Below, in pieces: positions 11,416 through 23,400 of a stretch of 64,000 nucleotides of DNA. This stretch comes from Motacilla alba alba (Eukaryota > Chordata > Aves > Passeriformes > Motacillidae), in contig NC_052030.1 in assembly GCF_015832195.1 (NCBI RefSeq), positions 7,087,439 to 7,151,438 of the forward strand. Direction: 5' to 3'. Each line of letters starts with the position of its first letter. The stretch's first letter is position 1. The notes under the pieces were generated by a model, which saw only the letters and a program-made list of their open reading frames with translations, had not been told where the DNA came from and did not search any database. Position numbers and translations under genes: made by a program.

Positions 11416-14400
11416 CTAAAATAAAGAAAAACATAAGAATATTAAAATGTAACAAAGTTCTCAGAAGTCCGGCAACAAAAGCAAGTCAGCATTTTGCACA
11501 GGGTATTTTAAATGTTAAACAGTCTAAAGCAGACCATTTACACACTAAAATCTCTTTTTCAGAACCTGTTTAGATCATACTTTACTGTCATTTCACATGT
11601 AACAAGATTTTCAACATCTCTGATGCCTAATTCTCATTAGTTTTATTATGCACACAGAAAACCTGTTATTAAAAACCATTTCTCTATACTTCTGCATACT
11701 TCAAACCCAGAAGGCAATTAAAACAGGAATCAGTGATTTAATTTTCCCCTGCAAGGTGTTAGTAACTTTTAGTAGACAGCATTACACAAGTCATTAAGAA
11801 CTAGAATTAACTAGGCTATCTTTACATTTCAACATAAACACATTCTCTGAGTGGCTTAGAATCTTCTGGAAAGAAAAAAATTTTCTCAGCCTGTATTATG
11901 TAAGTTTTATGGGAATGGCAAACCTGTCTTCATGGATTAAACAGATAACAATTTAGTACCAAGCACTTCCTCCCACTTCTCAAAAACACTTCTCTGTTCC
12001 TTGTTTTTCTCTTGCTTGGGCCATGCAGGCCCTCACACACAACTGAAACAGAAGCTGGAGTGTTGAGTGTGTCACTACATGTGGAGGAAATGGTGCAAAG
12101 GAGACCCTGAATTTCCCCCTCAGCTAGATTAGATCAAAGATCAGAAAAACCTTGCTCACATAATCTAACTACTTAGTAGAACAATTTAGCTCAATTAAAA
12201 AAATTAAATGTTATCTGGATATAAAGGAGTGGTATGACAGGACTGTTTGCTTTTATGGATTTTAGGAACTAAGAGCAGCAGGCAGTAAAGTTCTAGGAAG
12301 GACTAATGCTTGGGGAAAAAAAAGAAAGAAGGAAAAAAAAGCAAAAAACCCCTGAGTCATTTTTATTCTAGATGAAATTATCCACAACATGAACAAAGAT
12401 GACTGGTGAGTACTTTGATATTGAATTAACGCTAACATTTCAAAACAAAATCTCCTCTGGGAACACAGACAGTCCTATAATGTGAAGTTACAGATAGCAG
12501 TGGTACTTCAAATTACATCTGCAACTTAAATCCAAAATTATTTTTGAAAGCTATTTGGTAAAACCCTTGAATTTGTAAGAGACTGCAGATTAATATTTTA
12601 CAAGTCTGTCTTATGATCTGCTTGCCTGAGCTGCACAGACTGGTTATTTTCAACCCACAGTACCTGAAATATTAAAGGAATTATGCTAAGCGGGTATGTA
12701 CATTGCAACATTAGAAAGATACTGCAGAATCTTCTATTCATTAAGGCAATTTCTCAATAAGGGGTAACAGCTCCTCTATTTTAAATTACACTGAGAATTT
12801 AGAGAATTATTCATAAGGCAAGAATGATTTTTCAACCCTCCCTGAAACCAGTTAGTTCTTAGGAAGAAAATTTTCGTTTTGTTTTATGAGTTTTTAATAT
12901 TTTTTTACTACATGTGCAATTTTTTATAAGAATAAAACTGCACTGGCCATCAGAGGCCTTGATATTTTTATTCAAGAAGCTTGATTTACTTTGGAAGGAC
13001 ATTTCTCACCAGATACCAGGAGTCCAAGGCTGGTATGAAAACTCTTGACAAGTAGAGGGTTAATCTCTTTTCAGACTCAGTATTTAATTTTTGAGGCATG
13101 CAAGATTCCTTGGGTCAGAGATGTAAGACCTAGAAACTCCTCGGGAACCTGCTGTGGCTTATGTTACATGCTCCAAGCTGCTCCTGTTGCTAATTATTCC
13201 CACCAATTGATCCCTTCAATGGAAGCTGCACTTCACTAAAAGAATCCTTCCACCCCAGTGGGTGGAAAAACAGACTCAAGAAGTGTCAGCCATGGGTTAC
13301 ATCGACTTACAAGCGCTGGCACTGCCCTTGAGATGCACGGAGGGCTCATTTCAAAGTTGTGTTAAGAACAAAAATGACAAAAAATTCCCCGATGCTCACC
13401 CAATCCTGCTTTATGCTGCAAGTTCTGGCATTTGAAAGGCTGCATTTAGATTGTTGTTGGCTTGGTTTTTTTTAAGAAACGCAAAGCAAAATCACCTTCT
13501 AAAGGGTACAACTTACATGGCGTGGTGTGCTTTGACCTGAGTTCGACAGTTGCGTCCCCAGTAGCAATCAGGACGTGACGTGACAGTCACTACAAGAGGA
13601 GCAAATGAAATGCTGCATTTATTACAGAAGTCATTAAAGTGACCCAGATTATTAAGCCACTGCTAAAGGTGGTTACTCATCAGAAACAACACATGATTGG
13701 CAAGAAATGACTGTAGAACTATATTGTTTCATCATTCTGGAAACAAAGCAAACACTCTGTGAAGGACAAAAAATTAGTTTTTAATGTTAATACAGACATG
13801 ATGAAAGTATTTGCTTCTCAGTGCTGTCAACTGAAGTTTTACCATTTATTTTATTAGAGATGGACTAGATTAGACACTCAGCATTTGTCTAGATGCACTT
13901 CCATATAAAAGAAAAATTATTAATTTGGGTAGAGTTTGCTGCTTGCCTCTGCCTTCACATACATTACAACTCAGCTGTCCAGCAGCTGAAGTGAAAAGCA
14001 ATGCTAAGGGCAAACCAGGTACACAATTTTTGCTCATTATGCACAGCAGCAAAAGCAGAGTTCTCAACAACTTAAGACTGGGAAGCTGTTGTTAACAGCA
14101 AGAACTAAGTAATATTTAAAAACGAACTGTTGGAACAGCTTCTGTCCCAAACAAATTTAGGTCTGAATGAGGGACAGTTGCTTGCATGCCATTTTATACT
14201 AAAATTGTAAATGCAAAGATTTCAGATCAGTTTATGAAAGCATTCTTGTTCCTTGTTGAGAGCTGGTAAAATGTTAAATTGTTCAGAAGATGCATCATTT
14301 TATGCATTTAAAGGGGAAAAAATTTAATTACAGCAATTGGTTCCTATATTGCTAATTGGTTTACTATATTCTGATTTTACTGAGTTCCTCTTTTCACTCT

Positions 14401-17400
14401 GCAGATATACTTATTCTACACATGAGAAATGATACTGAAAGAAAAGGTTCCATTAGGGAGTCTGAAAATAACTATACACAAGCTTTGCAGCTGACAAGTA
14501 AAGCAAGGAACTAAGACATTAGCCCTGCCAAGTGCCAAAAGAACACCGATACAAAGATAAAACTCATGTTAACTCTTTAAATTACTTTTTCCCTCCTTAC
14601 TGTGCAAAACAATCCCCACCTGGCAATTCAGCAACAGGAATATTCTGCCTGTACTGGTAGGCAAGTTCTCGAAAGCTGCGAAGGCCACAACAGTAGCAAA
14701 GCACTGTGTTCCCAGTAATTCTGTAATCTGGGGAGAAAACCAGTTTGTAAAAATGTAAAGCTTAATAAATCAGGTTTAACTAAAGAGCCAGGACTGCACT
14801 GGTTCTGTACACAGAACTCCAAACTTCTTGACAACGTTGCTGAGTTACATCCAGACAAGGAGTCATGCACGTGCAGACTGAACACAACACATACCTGACA
14901 ACATAAAAACTCCTCTTTGAAGAGCTAAGAGACTTTCATTTAACATATTTTTCCATGTCAGACCCCTGGATGCCAGGTAATCCTGAAAAGAGCAATTTTA
15001 AGTGTTTAATCTAGAAATCTCCAATCTTTAAGAGTAAGCAAGCCATTTATTCTCAAATATTTCCAAATCTACCAGTAACTACATTTTCAGAATGGGTTTA
15101 TGCTGATGACAAGTAAAAATAAAATACCTGTAACTTAATTAGCATGATACATTCAGACCACCAATAAAACCTTCCACTAAGTATCTTTTTTTCACCTCTT
15201 CACTTTTGCCAGAAGTTTGCAAATAGATTCGTTCCAGTCACATTCTCATTTCCCTCAAATCAAGATTCCATCCAGTTTACCTAATTTAGGCAACCCTGTT
15301 ATAGTATGGGCAAAATATTTTCCATACAAGTTAGTGTGAAATTTAACTAGTCTGGGACAAAACATTTAATAATCATTGCTTTCCTGGCATGTTTTTATTT
15401 AATTATTTTTCTCTTAAACAGTATTTTGGATGATCATTTAGAGCTCATTTAATCAGCCTTTCAGAATCAGGTTCTGCAAGTGACACAGTGCTGCCACTGT
15501 AACTATTAGGCAGCACATCACTTCCATTTCATTACTGAGTACATCTTAAAACTTTGCACATTTGTTACTATCACACACAATGACTTTTAAACATACCTTT
15601 AGGATATCTGATTCATAGTGGTTGTTATTCAGGACGCCATCTAAACACTTATCACCAAGATTTATTTCTAATCAGAACGAGAAGAAGAAGAAAAGTTACT
15701 ATTTCTTGCCCAAACCCTGTGGCCCTCACACATTTTCTGAAGATTCTTCTGTTTCCTGAAATAATATGCGCAGGCTCATGTGAGCACCAAGTACATGACT
15801 GCATTCAACATGTGCTAATGCATGTGATTTGTAGCTTCTAGTGGCACAGACAAGATACTGAGATTTTAAAATTTCAGCTTCAGTCCACAAACACTAGCAA
15901 GCTGCACAAATCACCAGTGCTAATAAAGCATATTCTATTAGCTCCAAACTGCAGCCAAGCCATTGTAACTGTTCTAATTTACTTTTTTAAAGGTCAAAAA
16001 GCCTTGAGTTTCACAAGTCTGCATGTTTAAGAGGGCAAGATTCTTTTCTAATCTGATACCATCAGGTGTTCAGTGCTTTTGCACTGGTTTGTAGGATTCT
16101 CCTACTAGACTGAAATACAGCATAGTTTTTTACACTGGAAAGAACTGTGCTCGGCAAGTGTAGTTTCTAACCCCAATACTGTATGAAGACACAAAGTTAA
16201 ATCCTCTCAAAGTTAAGACACGTGCCACTTCAATTTTTTGTGTTTGTGATGTGAGGACAGAGGCCTTGCTTCTCTTTGCATGACTGTGCTACAAACTAGT
16301 CTGTCTCTTAAGTTCATTAAAGTTCAAGACAGGCAGACATTACTGCAAAGTGAACAGGCTGATAAGCAAAAAATTACTCCACAATACCACAGAATGGTGC
16401 CAAGCAGCCAAAACACGCCACGCGAGTGCAGCCCCAGTACAAGTGACAGAAGGGCTGCAGACAAACTGTGCCTGTAAAATAACAAAGAAAACCCCTGTAA
16501 GGACCTGAACACAACAGAACTCAACAGTTACCATTCTCATAAATCAGCAACAACAGAGCCCTAATAAACTTGGTTTAAAAAAGGTACAACTTTCTCAATT
16601 TTTTCAATTTCAATGAATTTAAAATATATTCTTTAAAGGACTAATAAATTCTTTAAAGGAAGATTCTTGCATGCTTTCACTACAAGTGTCCAAATAAAGA
16701 AGATTCATATAAAAAACAGTCTTCCAAGTAAATTTAAGTTTAATAATAAATAAGGAGAGGGTTCTGTAGAAAATAAAATAAAATGTGTACACACATTGCT
16801 GAGGAGCAACATGAGGATTCTGTTCACGCTCTGCTCTACGGTCAGGCATTGGCTGAAAGCAGCAGGTGCATATTACATGACTTCCTTGAGCAGGACACAC
16901 GTACTCCTGAACAGCTGGATGAGTTAAAAAGGCAGGAAAAAAAAAAAGATGGAACAATTTACACAATTGCAATTTGGATGAGGAATCTTAGGGAATATTA
17001 ACAACATAAAAATCTTGAAGTAACAAGCAACCTTTTTACAAAGACTCTATGAAGCAGCAGGAAAACAGCATTCAGACTTCTGAACTGCACAAGTATGTAA
17101 AATATTTCAGTATATAGAAAAGGTTAAAGGTTTTCAACCATCTCATCAAGCATCAGCAACCCATTTTGGACAAACACAGCCAAACGCTGTATCTGCAAAG
17201 ATGTTGGTGTGGAGTTGTTCTCACAGTCCTGTGAGAGGGAGCTTGCTTAGGTCTAACTTAGTTCCCTGTTGTAGCACAGCTCATTGCTTAGCTCAGGGGA
17301 GTTGGAGATGATATTCAAGGGTCCCTTCCAACCCCAGCCATTCTGTGATTCTGCCCTGAGTGTCTGAGTTGCAGTATTTTAGTGCTGCACTGCTGGGGCA

Positions 17401-20400
17401 ATGTGACACTGACCTGCAGGGAAGTTGGCAGAGGTTGATGGAGCATCTCCCAGAGCCTGCATTCCTCCTGCCTCTGTCTCCTGGCCTGTGCCAGGCACAG
17501 TTGGAACAGAGTGTCTTCGGTACCCTGGGCACTGTCTGCATACTATATATGGCTGACTGAAAGAACAATATGAAATTATACCAAACAAATGTAAATACAA
17601 CTTTCATCATTATGCTAGACAAGGTTGGTCAGACTCTCAAAGTTTAAATTTAGGATTTCATCCTTCAGTAACAGATGAAAGTTTATGTTACTCAGTACCT
17701 AGCTCTGCTGGAGTTGTGACAGATAAAAACTTTGGGTTTTGTAGAATTCCTCAAGAACTTTTAAATAAAAGGAAAAGGAAAAAAAAAAAGAGCAATGTGA
17801 CCAAAAGAGAGAAGAACAAAGCTGGAATAGTTATCTACAAGAATCCTTCTGTTCCTCTGTAGACATTGAGCAAAAAGTGTTTGCTGTTGAAAAGAAAGAG
17901 GAAGTATTTTGGTACTTGGGAATTCCTAGAGTCAAGCACCAGCTGCTTTAGTACCATACACCAAGTGAAAGCAGCATTCCAGTCACATAAGAAAGCACAA
18001 TAATTGCAAATACATTCATAGAATCATGGACTGCTTTATCTCCTGATAAGATCTTAGCCAGAAACCTGTCTTTTTTTATTGCACAATTCAACATAGAACT
18101 GTTGGTCACAAACTGAATCTTGCTGGATTTCTAGGAAGTTCTTATTTCTGGTGATTGCTCAAGGTTCAAAAGGATGGCCAGCAAAACTACCGAGTTAATT
18201 ACTGTCAAGAATGAACTTAATCTACAAACAGATTCTGGCAATGATCATGGAAATACTATCAGCAATACGAGCATTTGTGAAACTAGCTCAGTTTGTGGGT
18301 CTGTGCATTCAAACACAGGCACACAACTTAAAAACAGACATACCTGATATCTGAGGATTCACTATCTACATCAGACAATTCCAGTAAATCTTCAGAACTT
18401 CCTTCCTCATCTGAAAAAGATCTCCGCACCTTAGGCTGCAACATGTCTTGAGTAATTTTGTTTCTGGCATCCATGCTCCGAACATCATCTTCATTGCGAC
18501 ATTTATCTGGCACGAGAACCAAATTCAAATTTCAAGAGAAAATAACACCTCACATCCCTTATCTGCACTCTGCTTTCTTAATGCAGTTACCATTATTGTG
18601 TTTTCATTTCCATAAGACTTGTTTTTGGATGAGAGAGCTCTAGATCATCTTAGTTAAATTCCCCTCTCTGTTAAGGAGGTCCAGTATCAGGCAACTTAAG
18701 TTTTGTTTTCAAGAGGCCAGGATCAAAGTTCATCAAATCCACATTTAAGTATGTTTTTCAAAAGTATCCTACTCATGATTAAGTAACAAATTAAAATGAA
18801 GCATTCTTAGCACACTCACATTATTAAATCACCTTCTACAGGTTATTATGTCATGTTAAATACACTTGTTTTCTGACAAGCCATGTTAGAGAAAACAGCA
18901 GGGTAGAAAAGCACACAGGTATTTCATAGATAACAGTGTGTCCCAACATCAGTTATGCAGCTCATGTGTGAAATCCATTGGATTCTGCCACAGACACTGT
19001 TCAACTTGCCTGGATGCTGAATCAGATAAGCTTCAACCAAGTTGTTCAATATATGGTTTTTACAAATACGTTCTACTGGACAACGACAAGTTGGACACAA
19101 AGAAGATCTTTCCATCCATCCTGAGTAGCAGGCAGCACAAAAAGTATGCATACAAGGCTGCAAGCTGGAAAACAAAGAAATGGGGTCAAAATACAAATCT
19201 TTCATGTTTTTCAGATGCATCCATTTCCCTGAAAAAACTATTTGGCATTGATTTGACTATCTACATAGGGTAGGAAAAGGAAAATCAAGAGGGTCTGTGA
19301 AAATGCTGATTATCCTGACCTCCTCAAACAGCTGTCACTCAAGGTCTTGCATTTTTACCACATGATGAAAGCTTTTGTCACTCTTACATACCTTACACAG
19401 TCATGCAGCAGTTCTTGGCAGATAATGCAAGTTAACGTCTCTTCCATCTTATCTGGTTTCACATTTGATGTTTTTGCATCTTCAGAGCCAATTTTAATTA
19501 TACATTCACTTGGAGCTGCTGGTGAAAGATTTGGACAAGTATCTTCATCTACAAAGACAGAAGGAGATAGATTTTAAAGCTTTTTTTAACTTATTTTTAT
19601 TCAAGTATTAAAAAAAATCCCTGAAAGATCTGCACTGATTCACTGTTCACTGGCAACAGTCCCAAAAGAGGCTCTTGCTTTACACACTACAGCTTCTGCT
19701 ACTGGAGACATTATTTTCATGGGACCAAAAATCAAGTAAGTGAGACACAAGAAACAAGCTGAAGGACTGATGACAGCTGCTGTAATTCAATTTGGAGTGG
19801 TGGGGGTGAGGGTTAAGTTGCAGAATACTATAATATACTAGCCTCCTTTTAGTTTCTTCTTAGCAGGTTCCAAACCTTCCTCCTCCCCTGTTCTTTGAGA
19901 ATCTGATTCTGCGTTTTCTTTGTCAGTGATTTCTGGAGCAATTGCAGAAGCTTCAGCATTCACATCCACCTTTTCATGCTTGGCATGCAGTGCTCTTACA
20001 CACATGGATTCTAAGATGGGGAAAGCAGGCACAGGAGTGACAACTGAGGACTGTGATCCTATAAAATAAAAACAGAAACACGAACATGGCTGCACACAGC
20101 TATGGGATGTGTGAAAACAAAAGGTACTCAAACCCTGACGTGGCACACACATCAATCCAAACATCTGAATAGGAAAAAGTGGAGCAGAAAAGCAAATCTG
20201 CATAACTTACTAAACACACTCTGAACCAATCTGCTAATTGGAAAACCTGGGGGGAGAACAACCTATTAGTTGTGTAACCCTACTTAAAATCCCCATTCCT
20301 CTTTCAATTGGAGAGTATTTATTCTTAAGACTATTATCCACATCAGGTCTTCCTGACAAAGATGCCAGGCTGGGTTATGCAATACTGATCATACGTAACA

Positions 20401-23400
20401 GGTTGGGATCACAGCAAAGGGAAAGCTTTGTTTCCATAGGAGCCAATGAGGTCCCAATGAACTGCTGACAAATGCATCCAGGAATTCTCACAATTCCTTC
20501 ACTCGTCCATCAGGATGCCCTGCCTGCCCACAGACAGAAAGTTAAAATGCACATATCCACCTGGTATTTTCACTAGAACTTTACAAAGCAAATTCTAAAC
20601 TGAGATAGGGACAAGAGATCAATCTGTTTAAACTAAAAACTGGACTAACAGTTGATGAGCTGGACTCGGTGATCCTGATGGGTCCCCTCCAACTCAGCAT
20701 ATTCTATGATCGTATGATCAAACGTCACTCGACCCCAGCCTCACCAGATGTAGACGGATTATCCTGCTGAAGAGATGCAGACTCAACCGGAGAGGTAGGA
20801 GAAGCATTAAAGAGGTTTGATGTAGAAGTAGATGGCTGTGGTTCCTCATAGCAAGACTGAGTAGCTGACAGTGATGAGGTAATTTGGGTCTCATCATTAC
20901 TTCTTCCTGTACTTGAGGTATCTTTGGTCACATGGCATTGGTCTTCTACATTAACTTCTACAGTTGGAAAGGGGGAAAGGAAAGAAAAATATCTTTGTGA
21001 CAGTCACCACATCATGGCTTCAAAATTCCAAGAAATCAAACTCTCTCAAGAGTGTTACATCAGTCATTGGAGCTTAGCTCCTCTGCATGGGTCTTTAATT
21101 ACTTCCTTACCTACTGCTTCTTGAGTTGCATCATGTTTTGTGTTTAAGGATTCATAAAGATAAGCAACATCTGAAAGAGATTTAAAAATATTAATCATGC
21201 TCTTTAAACAAAAATTCACTTAATCCCACATAAACAACTTCTATTCACAAGTGGCTGCATCCCTAAAGTGTCTGACAATGGAAGAGGCAAATGAGGGGTC
21301 ACCTCAATAGTACCATGTTAATACTCCTACTTAGGAGGCAATTAGGAGCAGCACAGCAAGATCTTTTCTTCCCAGGAAACCAGGCAGAGCAGCTTTTGTG
21401 TGACGTTTAACTTGTGCCAGCCATGGAACCAGAGGCTTAATCATTTCTTAAACCTAAAATCTGCTCTGTCAGAACAGACTGTATTTTTACTGATACTTGA
21501 ATCAAAGTTCTTCGAAGAAGCTTATTACTTCTGAGCTCACTTCTCAACCTCTTCAATCAACATTATTTCATTTCTTTGTGAGATACATGAACTCTCAAAA
21601 ATACAGACTGGGACATGTCATAAGTTTCAGCCAGAAACTAATTTAGAATCTATTAATAAAGCCAACTGGATAATATCCTTTTCTTTTCAATCTTACTTGA
21701 ATTTAATATTGTTCCAAAAATTCCTCTACCTTGCTACCTTTTTGTCACCTACAACCACCTACAAGCAAATAAGACTGTCTTAGTTGGCAGCAATCCTTTT
21801 TCTGATCAGAAGTTAAAATATTGTCCCCTTCAGCAGGACTTAGACTGGCCAAACAGGCATGCCCTATCCCAATTTTTCTCTGTGTTTGAAATGGACAAGC
21901 TGAAAAAGCAAAACTGGAGGCTTGGTAATTTAACTGCTTATTAACCCAAACGGAAATCAGTGATTCAGTTCATTGCCTGGAAAACTCACCCAAGTGATTC
22001 ATCTAAGTAGCATCAAGTGCAATAGTGCCAACTCAGAAAGGATTCGTGAGAGAAACTCCACAGACAGAAAAATACAGCTTATCACTGCTTCATGTAACAT
22101 TGACACCAGACAGTATAAATCTGTCTGTATATAAATTAACAACAATTTCATAAATGAAGTATTTAAACAGTGCGTATGTATCTAGAATTTTTTAATTAAC
22201 AGTTTATATCTTTATTACTGTATGGAAATTGTAAATACAGCATTGTTCCAGGTTTACCAATTCTACTTTCACTGTAGGGCTCTCCCCCCCATTTTGCCTC
22301 TTCCCTCTTTAAAACAAAAAAGCCAACCTACACACACAAACCAAAAAGCTTCTGCAGCCTTTCCTACTGGTGCTAAAAACTGTTTCACTGGGATATATAA
22401 AGTATCACTAACTACCCCTGCAATTTGACTTCTAAAAGAAGCACTGGACATGTGATTAGAACCTCATTACTTACCATTCCATGCATTAGTTCTACCAAAA
22501 TTACTTCTAGGCACATTTAAATTTCAGACAGTTGCTCAGATTTGTCTCTGTAAAAACTGGCACATCCATGACCTCTTCTCTAGAGACTTGTTTTTAAACA
22601 CATTTCTCTTTAAAGCAGAACTACTCAATTTTATTATACAGATATTTCTTTTCCCTCATGACTCAAAAGAAAATGACTAAGCACACAATTTAAAAAGTAT
22701 TATTCACTTACTGTTCTCTGGCTCATTTTTTCTGTAAACAACATAGATCACATCCCCAGTCTGTAATGGGTATGTCTGCTTCTTAACCACTTTCAGTTTA
22801 TTAATTACTGTTCCATTAGTACTGTAAAGAAAAAGAAAATATAACTTAGCATAAATGTTTTCATAATTACACAGGAGAAGGAAGGGAAAACACAAGATAC
22901 ATTTACAGAGGAAAAGCTATTGGCTACCCCCTAAAAATGTAAGCGGACAAAAAAAAACTTTTTTAAAAAAAGGAAGTCTAACAACAAAAAAATTCTCCCA
23001 AAGACAGAAATGCAGAGCTACTGGAACTTCAAAGCTCATTTGCAACTACTGGTAAAGAGAGGGCAGCTGACAGACAAAAGACCCCTGATATTTGGCCAAT
23101 GTCTCCAAATAATTAGATGATTGTTTCTGTACAATAGCATTCACCATTTAAGTATAAAACCAAAAGGACAATATGAATTCTATTCAAAAAGTTCCAGGCT
23201 GTGTTTTCCATTTAATACTGGAAATCTCCTGAGATGTTCTGTGACAAAGGAACTTCTCCTGTACTCCTGTACAGTCACGGATGCCAGGCAGTGTTAATTT
23301 ATTTGCCCCCTCCTCTTTCAAAAAGGAAAAAAAACCCTAAAATTGTGAGGTTACTTGGACTGTTTGCAACTTGAAAGTGAGAAGTTAACAAGGTGAAAAA

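Noticed and set aside
19837..19842. GT donor (CTA|GTATAT) for CHFR exon 6
   Set aside because: Joining it to exon 7 gives a stop codon at the junction, whereas the GC donor keeps frame and matches human residues.
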